A DNA stretch of 34,668 nucleotides from Rhodopirellula maiorica SM1 (GTDB taxonomy: Bacteria > Planctomycetota > Planctomycetia > Pirellulales > Pirellulaceae), in the NCBI RefSeq assembly GCF_000346295.1, contig NZ_ANOG01000333.1:1-34668 (forward strand). The letters are read 5' to 3'. The first letter of the stretch is position 1. Each line of letters begins with the position of its first letter. Made by a program: the position numbers and the translations under genes. Positions 16,502 to 25,300 of the stretch are shown piece by piece. Below the pieces are notes generated by a model. That model saw nothing but the letters and a program-made list of their open reading frames with translations. It searched no databases and was not told the origin of the DNA.

Positions 16502-16939
16502 AATGGGACTCGTACTGGTTCCGGGGAGGGGCTATCAAAACTTTTGAGCCCAGTTGTAGTCCCCCATTTCGCTCGCCGGAACCGTCGCTAACCAATTATT
16601 AACACGCTCTTAACAAAAGTCAGCCAACCTGCCACAGCGTACGTTAATCCCGCGAATTACGGCGATTATGCAGGCGAGAGCCACCTTATCCATTGCCAAG
16701 ATAGTCGAATTATGAAGATGCAAACGGACGATTTGCAGACTATGGCACGCCAGAAGGTTCTGTTTTCCGAACCTTAACAATTCTACACAATTCGATTGCA
16801 GATCCTCAACCACAAGACGAAAAGCCATTTTCGGTGATTCGCAATCGGTGCACTGCGGTGGGCGAAACATCGCGGGGGCGAGCTTACCCATTTGCCACTG
16901 CTGCGGCTACGCACGCGGCCGAATCCAGCCTGCTCACCC
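16502..16939. other. Intergenic region between flgK and pstS
   Basis: 438 bases without a supported gene. It contains the pstS leader and the Pho-box-like repeats at 16587-16619. A palindrome, tcaaaa-c-ttttga, lies at 16535-16547 within the likely pstS leader, flanked by ggc/gcc. A 93-codon minus-strand frame (16610-16891) ends in the Pho-box region and shows no recognisable protein. The flgK transcript must also end here, but no convincing terminator was found. Confidence 0.6.
16587..16619 (-). promoter_or_regulatory. Pho-box-like triple direct repeat upstream of pstS
   Basis: On the plus strand three hexamers occur at exact 11-base intervals: ctaacc (16588-16593), ttaaca (16599-16604) and ttaaca (16610-16615). 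The last two are identical. Spacing of 11 bp, with repeats on one helix face, is typical of PhoB/PhoP operators; the hexamer matches the TTAACA-type repeats known for Bacillus PhoP and resembles the CTTAACC units of cyanobacterial Pho boxes. The position, 86-118 bases before the pstS start, suits activation of the pst-ppk2 operon under phosphate limitation. No phoB/phoR genes are in the window. Confidence 0.6.
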
Positions 16940-18628
16940 TTACAGAGTCATCAGAATATCGAGCATCTCGGTCGCCGTCGAAATCACTCGCGACGAAGCT
17001 TGAAACGCACGCTGGTATGCGATCAGCTTGATCGATTCCTCGTCGATGTTGACGCCAGTGATGGCAAGATGCTGGCCTTGTAGCGTCGCGTAAAAGTCTC
17101 GCAAGCCATCCGCTTCACTTCCTTGCAAGCTAATTTTCTGAGCCATGGTCGCGATGGTCGATTCATAGATACCACGAATCGATCGGCCTTCGAGCTCCGG
17201 CATCGGGCTGTCGACCAAATCAAGCATGCGGGAGAGCACGTCCGTGTCCTCGCCGATGCCGCCGCCGCTAACCGCAAGAAAATCACTATCGCTTTTCAAC
17301 GCATCGTTGACATTGATGTCGACAGCATTGCGACCGACAAAGAATGTATTGATGCCCGCTGCCGCCAAAAACCCGCTGGTATCTTCGCCGAAAGTAAATG
17401 ACGAGGTTGGCGAATCGGATAGGATTTCGATTTGCCCACTGCTGGTCACCGCTGCTGAAATGCCTTCGATCGCATCAATATCCGCGACGATCGAATTGAC
17501 CGTCGAATCGGTGACATCCCCGAGGTTTTTGACTTTGATGCGGTGCGTCGAAATCACATCGCCTGATGCATCGACGAGGTTCATATCAAAGGTGCCGTTC
17601 GTGGGCGTCCACGGCAATCCCGAAGAACCCAGCGGTACAAACGCGTCCGACTTGACGCTGGAGAGCAATTCTTGAAACCCTTCGCGACCTTGCCCCTGTG
17701 AGTGCACTTCGTTGACACTGCGGATCAATGCCGAGGCCATGCGATCGACTCCCGCAATGTAGTCACCAAAGACTTCATCGCGTGCTTTGACAATCGCGCC
17801 GACTTTGCCTCCGGTCGCATCGAGCGGAGAATCGGTTTCGATGATCCGAATCTCCTGTGCCTCGAACTCGACGCTGTAATTGCTGTAAACGTCGCGGCTG
17901 ATTCCGTCATTGACCAGATAATCCCCCCCAACGAATACAGAAACCGCTCCGCTTTCCTGCTCCTGAATATTCAAATCGACATAGGCAGCAAGTTCTTCGA
18001 GATAGCCGTACCGCTGGTCTCGTAGCCCGGTGGCGTCGCTATTGATTAGCCCGCCTCCTTCGATCGTGGCAATCTCGAGATTTAGCTCCGCGATACGATG
18101 GGTCAGTCGATTGATGTCGCTGGCGGCATCCTCTAATTCCCCGTCCCAAGCTTGTTGTCGATCGGTGGCTTTGCTGCGAGCATTGCGAATATTGTCCGCC
18201 AACGTCTGGCCTTGCAGAATCACGAATTCACGGAGCGAGGCATCCCCCGGTTGGGTAGATAATTCATGAACGGCGTTGTTGAACAGAGAAAATTGCTGGC
18301 TCAGCCCCGTATTGTCGAGGTCGGTGGACAATTCTTCGAGCTGAGCGTAGGCACTTTCAAGCGACTCAGCTCCGGCCAACGCGGTCTTGGCATCGATCAT
18401 CCGCTCAAAGAGCGCTTCATCGACAACTTGGACAATGCCAGTCGGCCGAACTCCGTGCCCCGAGATCAAGTTGCCTTCGCGAACGGCTACCGCAGACGCC
18501 TGCTGTAGCTCCTGGCGTATATAGCCCGGAGTATTCGCATTGGCGACGTTGTTGCCCACGACCTGAAGGCCGATTTGGGCCGCATCGAGTGCGCCTTTGG
18601 ATTGCTGGATCGTGCCGAGAAGGCCCAT
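16940..18628 (-). CDS. flgK: Flagellar hook-associated protein 1
   Basis: 562 residues. The N-terminus (LDAAQIGLQVVGNNVANANTPGYIRQE, ~14-40) is the flagellar rod/hook family signature, with the usual YSRQ reading YIRQ. The C-terminus (GVNIDEESIKLIAYQRAFQASSRVISTATEMLDIL) is the matching FlgK terminal helix motif. The two ends form the D0 coiled coil at the junction between hook and filament. The central part (about 330-450) is a variable beta-rich domain. FlgK is exported by the flagellar type III system, so no Sec signal is present. No other flagellar gene is in the window; flgL, fliW and csrA, often adjacent to flgK, are absent on both sides. A sigma-28-like promoter lies just upstream. Confidence 0.95.
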   Translation of the reverse strand: MGLLGTIQQSKGALDAAQIGLQVVGNNVANANTPGYIRQELQQASAVAVREGNLISGHGVRPTGIVQVVDEALFERMIDAKTALAGAESLESAYAQLEELSTDLDNTGLSQQFSLFNNAVHELSTQPGDASLREFVILQGQTLADNIRNARSKATDRQQAWDGELEDAASDINRLTHRIAELNLEIATIEGGGLINSDATGLRDQRYGYLEELAAYVDLNIQEQESGAVSVFVGGDYLVNDGISRDVYSNYSVEFEAQEIRIIETDSPLDATGGKVGAIVKARDEVFGDYIAGVDRMASALIRSVNEVHSQGQGREGFQELLSSVKSDAFVPLGSSGLPWTPTNGTFDMNLVDASGDVISTHRIKVKNLGDVTDSTVNSIVADIDAIEGISAAVTSSGQIEILSDSPTSSFTFGEDTSGFLAAAGINTFFVGRNAVDINVNDALKSDSDFLAVSGGGIGEDTDVLSRMLDLVDSPMPELEGRSIRGIYESTIATMAQKISLQGSEADGLRDFYATLQGQHLAITGVNIDEESIKLIAYQRAFQASSRVISTATEMLDILMTL

Positions 18629-18670
18629 ACCGATGTCTCAATTGACCGAAAGAACCGTACTTTCAGTCTT

Positions 18671-18698
18671 TTATCGGCATTCTCTTTGGCACAGTTGA
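18671..18698 (-). promoter_or_regulatory. Sigma-28 (FliA)-like promoter of flgK
   Basis: On the minus strand GCCGATAA (18678-18671) matches all eight bases of the enterobacterial sigma-28 -10 consensus. Twelve bases upstream, TCAACTGT (18698-18691) matches the TAAAGTTT -35 element in five of eight positions; the usual spacer is 11. Transcription would start near 18664, giving a leader of about 36 bases to the flgK ATG. The exact -10 match at the expected distance from a late flagellar gene is the main support. Confidence 0.6.
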
Positions 18699-18832
18699 CC
18701 TAATCGTCAAAACCGGACCATGATCGTAATCGCCGCCGGATGCCCCTCGACATCCGTTTTCTTTCAACGCGACTAATCGCCGACGCCGGAGAACCTGCGA
18801 TTTATAACTTCTGAAAGCCTATCGCCGCTCGC

Positions 18833-18974
18833 TTCCGCCGGGCATGCTCAATGCCATCTACTTTGGCAGCGGCACGGCGCGAGCCGTCCGGTTGAGGCGG
18901 ATAAAACGTTCGGTTTAGACCGGGCGGCTTGCACCGCACCGCTATAGATGGCATTGGGGGCTTGCCCGGCGGAA
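18833..18974 (-). repeat. Dispersed palindromic repeat, copy 2 (inverted relative to copy 1)
   Basis: There are two nested perfect inverted arms: ttccgccgggca (18833-18844) with tgcccggcggaa (18963-18974), and caatgccatcta (18849-18860) with tagatggcattg (18945-18956). Between them the sequence continues to fold imperfectly (agcggcacggcgcgagccgtccggt against the reverse complement of 18920-18944, about 20 of 25 positions). The core 18849-18943 is the reverse complement of copy 1 (about 583-678) with only a few differences. The outer ccgccgggca arms are not shared with copy 1. The element is non-coding and could form a large cruciform or RNA hairpin. Confidence 0.87.
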
Positions 18975-18999
18975 ATAGGTGACTTCCAGAACTGAATCG

Positions 19000-19018
19000 C
19001 CGACGTCGGAGACGTCGG
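19000..19018 (-). terminator. Hairpin downstream of the giant gene
   Basis: ccgacgtc (19000-19007) and gacgtcgg (19011-19018) form a perfect 8-bp GC-rich stem with a 3-base loop, 36 bases after the giant gene's stop. No strong T-run follows on the minus strand (cgattcagttct), so termination is plausible but unproven. Confidence 0.45.
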
Positions 19019-19054
19019 GCGACTTTGGCGAGCCTCGTTTTCGCCGGGCTTGCC

Positions 19055-19345
19055 TTACAGCAGATCCGCAAATGCGACGTCCAAGGCACTCAAGCGATCC
19101 TCCTCTTCCTCGCCCTCGTCCGCGTCATGACTTTCGGCAATCAAATCCAAGAAATCCTTGGGCTGGCTGCTTGGCTGCGAGCTGTCGACGACCTTGGCCG
19201 GCGTTTCAATCGATTCAACCGCCGGGGTGATATGCAGCGTCGTGGATTGTGAAACCGCCGACTGAGCTACAGAGGACAGCAGAGGAATCTGTTCTGCTGA
19301 TCCTTGGCCAGTTGCGTCTTCGCTAGACGCTTGCGATCCCTGTAA
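19055..19345 (-). other. Acidic C-terminal tail of the giant protein
   Basis: About 96 residues after the dockerin-like domain are Ser/Gln/Ala-rich and probably disordered. They end in a run of Asp/Glu (DADEGEEEEDR) and a short amphipathic terminus (LSALDVAFADLL). A tail placed after the last folded domain could be a sorting or anchoring signal; this is inference, and no LPxTG or PEP-CTERM-type signal is present. Confidence 0.5.
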
Positions 19346-22300
19346 CGACAACTGGTTGATCACCTGCAACGCATCGAGTGCCGAAATGATATCGTCACCA
19401 TTCACGTCGTAGTACGGCGGGCCGCTGTCGGACGAAGTGACCGGAATGCTGGACGCATTGTTCGGAGCCAACCCGATGCGATTGATAATCAACAATGCGT
19501 CAAGTGTTGTCACCGAACCACTGGCGTTGACGTCATTGAACTGATTCGGATTCGGATTTTGCAAACGGAACGCCACCACGTTGAAGTTGATGGTCGCTGG
19601 TTCGCTGACACGACCGGCTGAATCCGTAATCGTAACCTGAACGGAATCGGTGCCGATATGCCCAGCGTCAGCCTGGTACGAGATGGTTCCGTCCGCGTTG
19701 GCCGAGGCGGTTCCATTGGATGGTCCCGAGACAATGGTAAGGCTGGTCAAATCCAACTCACCTTCGACGGCTTGTGCTGCGGCTCCCACATCCACGATCG
19801 TTGTGTCCTTGGACGTCGCCACAACATCATCGAAATCAGGCACGATCGGCAATCGGCTTGTCGTGATGGTCACGGTTGCTTGCTGGCTCTGTTGCCCTAA
19901 GTTGTCTGCGACCGTGTAGCGGAATTGATCCTCACCATCGAAACTAGCAAACGGGGTATAGACCAGCGTCCCATCCTCTTCGACCGACAATCCACCTGAT
20001 GTTGGTTGCGAGGTAATCACGATGCTAGTCGGAACGATTGTGCCGTCGACATCCACGTCGTTGTCTTGCGGCCGGAACAGGGTAGGACCGGTCGCATTGA
20101 TGATGACCGCGTCAGGATTGACGACCGGAGCGTCATTGACACCCTGCACTGTGATCTGGACTTCAACAGGATCGCTTTCGGCGCCACTGGCATCTTTGAC
20201 CGAATAGAAGAACGAATCAACGAGCACATCACCGGGCTTCATGCGTTGCAGTTCAGCCGCATCCGTCGGATCGTAGGTGATTTTTCCGCTCACCGAGTCG
20301 TAGGTCAAAAGTGCCCCAAGTTGCGTAGTGGAACTTGCGGGCAAGACAACCGTCAACGTTTCCAATGGATTCGACGCCAAATCGGGATCCACATCGTTGC
20401 CAGTCAGATCGATACTATCGATCGAGACGACGGCGTCTTCGTCGGTATCCAACTCGTCACTCACCGCGACGGGTCTGTCGTTGATTTCGCCAATGTTGAT
20501 TTGCAGCGTCGCCACGATCGATGCGGCGTCTTCCGAATCGAATGCAGTCACTTGCAGGCTAGCCGAACCGCTAGCGTTTTCCGCAGGTTTGAACTGCAGC
20601 ACGCCGTTTGAATCAATCGTCGGCAGGATTTCAAACAGCCCTTGCGATTCGGTTGGAACAGTGACTTCGAAACGAACCGGTGGTCCCGTTTCGTCGGCAG
20701 GTCCTTGCGAAACATTGGTGGCCCAAACTTCCGAATACGTATCGCTGTCCTCGTCGACATTGACCACACCACCCGGAGTAAAGGTTGGCACGTCATTGAC
20801 CGGTGCGACCCGAATCGTAAACGTTTTGGTCACCGATTGGCTTGGAGTGCCGTCATCTTTGAGCGTGACTTCGAAGGTGGCGTCACCATTCGCATCCGCC
20901 GCAGTGGTGTAGGACAAACTAGCCGTGCTGCCGGAGATCGTCACGCTCGGCGCGACCGAGAACAGCGACGGGCTGCCGCTGATTTGGTTCAACATGAACG
21001 ACACCGTTTGTGCTGGGTTCGTTCCATCACCTTGCAATTCGTCGATCGCATCGTCGGGCCCGGCCTGAACGTCGGTTGCCCAATTGGGAACCACCACAGG
21101 CCCTTGGTCTTCGACCGAATCGACATCGCCAGCGCCACTAAATTGCGGAGGATCATTGACGGCGTTGACGCCAATTGTGACTTCGTTAGTGATCGATTTG
21201 AAATCGTTGGTCGCGGCACCACCGGTTCCCAATGCGACCGTGACCCCATCGTCCGAAATGGTATAGGTGAACTTGTCAGTCCCGGCGAAATTGAGCGTCG
21301 GGGTGTAACGCAGTCCAATTACCACGTTGGCGGCGTTTAGCACTGGTGTAAGGGTACCACCGCCATCGGATGTGGATGGATAAGGAGTCGCCACGTCGAT
21401 GGATTGACCGCCGCCGACAAGTGCCGAAGTTTCGTTGCTGGGGCCTACTCGGAAAAAGTCCAACAGTCCTGGGTTGTCTGCGGCGTTACCCACAAACGGA
21501 ATCACAACCGAACCATCTTCGCCCACGGTGTAAGTCAAATTCGGTGCATTGTTGACCGCCACCGGAGCATCGTTGACCGGCCGAACATTGATCGTCATCG
21601 TGACGGGCACGCTTTCGAACAAATCACCACGGGTTGCGGTTTCCATCGCGCCGTTGTCACGCAGCACCACCGTGAACTCGAAGGAACCAAACGCATCCGG
21701 CGCCGATTGGTACATCAACCGTCCATTGGACAAGATCGTAGGCTGCGTGGTGAAGAAAGTAGCAGCATTGCCGACCGGCTGAACATCAAAGGCAAGTGTT
21801 TGGATCGATTCATCGGTGGCGGTCGTTCGCGGACCGCCGGTGATGTTGAACGCAAATCCGTTCTTGGTAGTCATTCCGGCATCTTCGGCCGATTCGACAC
21901 TAAGTGATGACGTTTCGAATTCCGGTCGATCATTCACCGCACTCATTCGCAAGCGAACACGATTGACCGCGGTGCGTTGATCTTCAAACAACGTGCCTTG
22001 GGTCAGCGAATACGTCTCGCCGGCCGCCGGATCCCCATTGACGATCGAGTTGTCGTTCACCGAATAGGTAAACCCATCATCGGCTCCGATCGCCGAGTTG
22101 TAATTGATCGGCGGAACATAGTTCAGCCCGACACGTTGGCCATTTTCGAACACCTCGGTCAAGGATCCACCACGCTGAGTCGTTCGTGGGAAGCTCGCAA
22201 GCTGCAGAATCTGGGATCCCCCCGGTGCCGCAGTCGACTCGTTATCAGGGCCGACTTTGAAGACATCGAGCAGCCCCAGAGAATCAAACCCATTAGGCGG

Positions 22301-25300
22301 AGCTACGGCACCCTTCACAAGCGGGATGAAGTACGCGGTCGTTGCATTACCGCCCGGCTGAGTGTTGTCTTCACGCAGTGTGTAGGTGATCGTGCCATCG
22401 GTTCCAACGGAATACGATAGATCCGGATCCGTGGTCGAGGTTTGCGATGTATTGACGACCGCAGGATCTAGCCGCGGTGCATCGTTGACCGGTTGGACGT
22501 TCAACGTAAAGGTCACAAAGTGCGACGCCGGCACAAACCCAGGCGTTGTTGGATCGAGGTCAGTCGCCTCGATCACAATCGTGGCCGTTCCTACCGCATC
22601 AGGTGATGGGAATATTGACAAGGCACCGTTGTTCGCGACCTTCGGCGGCAATCGGAACAATCCGGCTGGAATGTTCGACAACGCCGGCACCAAAGTGAAT
22701 TGCACCGATTCCCGTTCCAATTCATCCAACGCCGTGGACGGCCCCGCTTGGATATCGGTTGCCCAATTCGGAACCACCGTTTCGCCATTGTCGTCGCGTT
22801 CAAGCACGTCGACGACTGGCAGGAAGTTGAATTCCGGAGGATCGTTCTGTTCGATCGTCGTGATCGTTGCATTGGCATACGCCGATCGTAGTGAACCGGT
22901 GTCCTCGGTCACGACCGGATTCGTTCCAGGAATCGTGACCAAGCCGCGGTCTTCGATCTTAAATTCGAATTGATCGTCTGCGGCAAAAGGCGTACGACGG
23001 TTGTAATCGACGCTCGGCGTGTAGGTGCCGCTTACGAATTCGCCACCGACGAACGTGAAGGTCAACGTTGCGTTATTGAGCGTCGTACGGGTTACCGTTC
23101 CATTGCCTGCGGTAAGCCCCGCTTCGTCGATCGATCCATCCACGACCGCGGGCACGCCTGGGATGCGGAAGGCCACCACACGAAGATCTTGCTCATTTTC
23201 GTTGAAGCTCGGATTGAGCGCCGGATCAAATACACCCTCAACTGCATTTCGCAGCAATTGAGCCTTGTCGAACGTGATACTTGCGACAGGCACAGGGCTG
23301 ATCACGTTGCCATTGCTGTCACGTTCGATCGCTTCGGTCACAAGATCGAGCGTTTGGTCGGCTGCCTGAGGCACATCATTGACCGCGTTGATCGTGATCG
23401 TCAACTTGCGAATCGAAACATTGTTATTGGGGGCCACACCGGAACCACTATCGGTCACGATCACGTCAAAGACGGCGACTCCGAATGCATCGGGTGTCGG
23501 CGAAATCGTGATTCGGCCATCCGCGGTCAAGGTCGGATTCGTGGCCATCATCCCCGTAGGAACGAGTGAGTTCCCTGTGCCATCAAAAGCAGGTTGAATG
23601 ATGATGCTGGTCAGACTTTGCGAGGCAAGCTCGTCGAGTGCCGTCAGCGGCCCGGCTTCGATTCCCACTCCTGGGATCTGATAGAGATCAAACGTCATCG
23701 ACGGAGCATCGGTACGCTCGCGTTCATCAAACGAGATCGAATTAGGAGTGTAATTGATCGTGGTCCCACCCACCGTGGTCGTCCCGGTGTCAAAATCAGG
23801 GATAAAGGGAGGGTCGTTGACCTCGGTCACTGTGATCTGGACGGTCTTAGCAACCGAACGATTGTTGAGGTTGCCAAACGGATCGGGCACGGCGGTATAG
23901 TCAATCGGTGACGGTGCCGCAGGCGTGACTTGATCCGCACCGGGGATCGTCGTCGCGCCAAAGTCTTCGACGATATAGGTAAACGCTTCGGTCGGATTAA
24001 ACGGTGGCAAACGGTTGTAATTAATCGCAGGTCGATACTCGCCGCCGCTGAAGGCCCCCGAAGCATCGAAGTTGAACATCAACGTTCCGCCATTGATGGT
24101 CGGGAAGACCGTTCCACTATCAGCGGACGTTACCGTTGTGAATCCGCCAAAACCATCGGGGATCCCAAAGACAACCACGCGCAGATCCTGTTCGTGTTCG
24201 TCATAAATCGACTGCGATCCATCCGCAAAATCACTCTCACGCGACGGTTGCTCTGTGAGGATCGCAGGATCGTTCACCGTCGATTGACGCAGCAGGTCCT
24301 CGGGCAGAATTGGCAAAATGGCCTGATTGCCGTTGGGCAAGCCCGTCAATGGATCATTGTCGACCACTTCGGCAACCGTCAACGTGCGATCCTGAGTCAC
24401 CGGTTGATCATTGACCGGCGTGATATGGACCGTCAAGGTTCGCGTTGTGCTGCGGAAGTCATCTTCGAGCAACCCGGTCGTCGCATTGAAGCTTTGTCCA
24501 TTGTCGGTCGCAGTGATTTCAAACACTGCGTATCCGAAGGCATCGGGATTTGGCATCAGCGTCAACACGCCGTACTGGTCCAGCACGGGCGGTGCCGAAA
24601 ACATGCCAGCCGGTTCGACGGTTGAGACGTAGCTGAATGACAACGACTCGGTCGCTCGTTCGTCGAGTGCGGTGCTGTGACCTGGGAAGATCACATCGGG
24701 CCGTACCGCTAGCGGATCGTAATTGGCAATTCGACTGCCGGCGTAGATGTCGTAGTAGACCGCAGTTCCGTCGGCTTGAATGTCTTCGGGGAACGTCACC
24801 GTGGCGAAGGCGGGAAATTCCGGTGCATCGTTTTTGTCCGCAACCGTCAATGAAACGCGTGTGGGCAACGAACGAGTTTCGACGAACGGATCAGGCGTGT
24901 AGGCCGTTCCCGGTGGCAACGGAGGCAGCAAGACGGTGCCATCATCAGAAACGATGTAGTTAAAGAACTCAAGCGGATTAACCGGATCCGCTTCATGAGG
25001 CGTCAGCCCGTTGTAGTCGACGGCCGGTTCGTAGAAACCGTCCACGAACGCACCGGCAGTAAAGTTGAACGACAAGACGCCTCCGCTTGGCGTGGTCATC
25101 GTCAAGGTTCCCGTGCCGCCGCTTGCAGCCAGGTCGGATTGCACGTCAATCGTTTCGTCGGCGTCGGTGAACGCGACCACGCGGAGGGCTTGATTAGATT
25201 CGTTGTAAGGTTCAATCAAGGTTGGGTCGTCAACACCAGCCAGAACGGGGTTCGTACCGAACTGTTGCAACAAGAATTCGGCGTCGAACGCAACCTTGCG

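Larger units (their letters stand above)
18629..19054. other. Intergenic region between the giant gene and flgK
   Basis: 426 bases without a supported gene. It holds the flgK promoter candidate (18671-18698), the large palindromic repeat (18833-18974) and a GC-rich hairpin (19000-19018) that may end the giant gene's transcript. A minus-strand frame across 18802-19089 merely crosses the repeat. Confidence 0.65.

Noticed and set aside
16757-16779. Short stem ggttc/gaacc with an isolated ttaaca as a further Pho box or flgK terminator
   Set aside because: The stem is only 5 bp and no second hexamer follows at 11-base spacing.
16610-16891. 93-codon minus-strand frame between pstS and flgK
   Set aside because: No recognisable domain or good ribosome site, and its end overlaps the Pho-box-like repeats. 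It is better explained as intergenic DNA.
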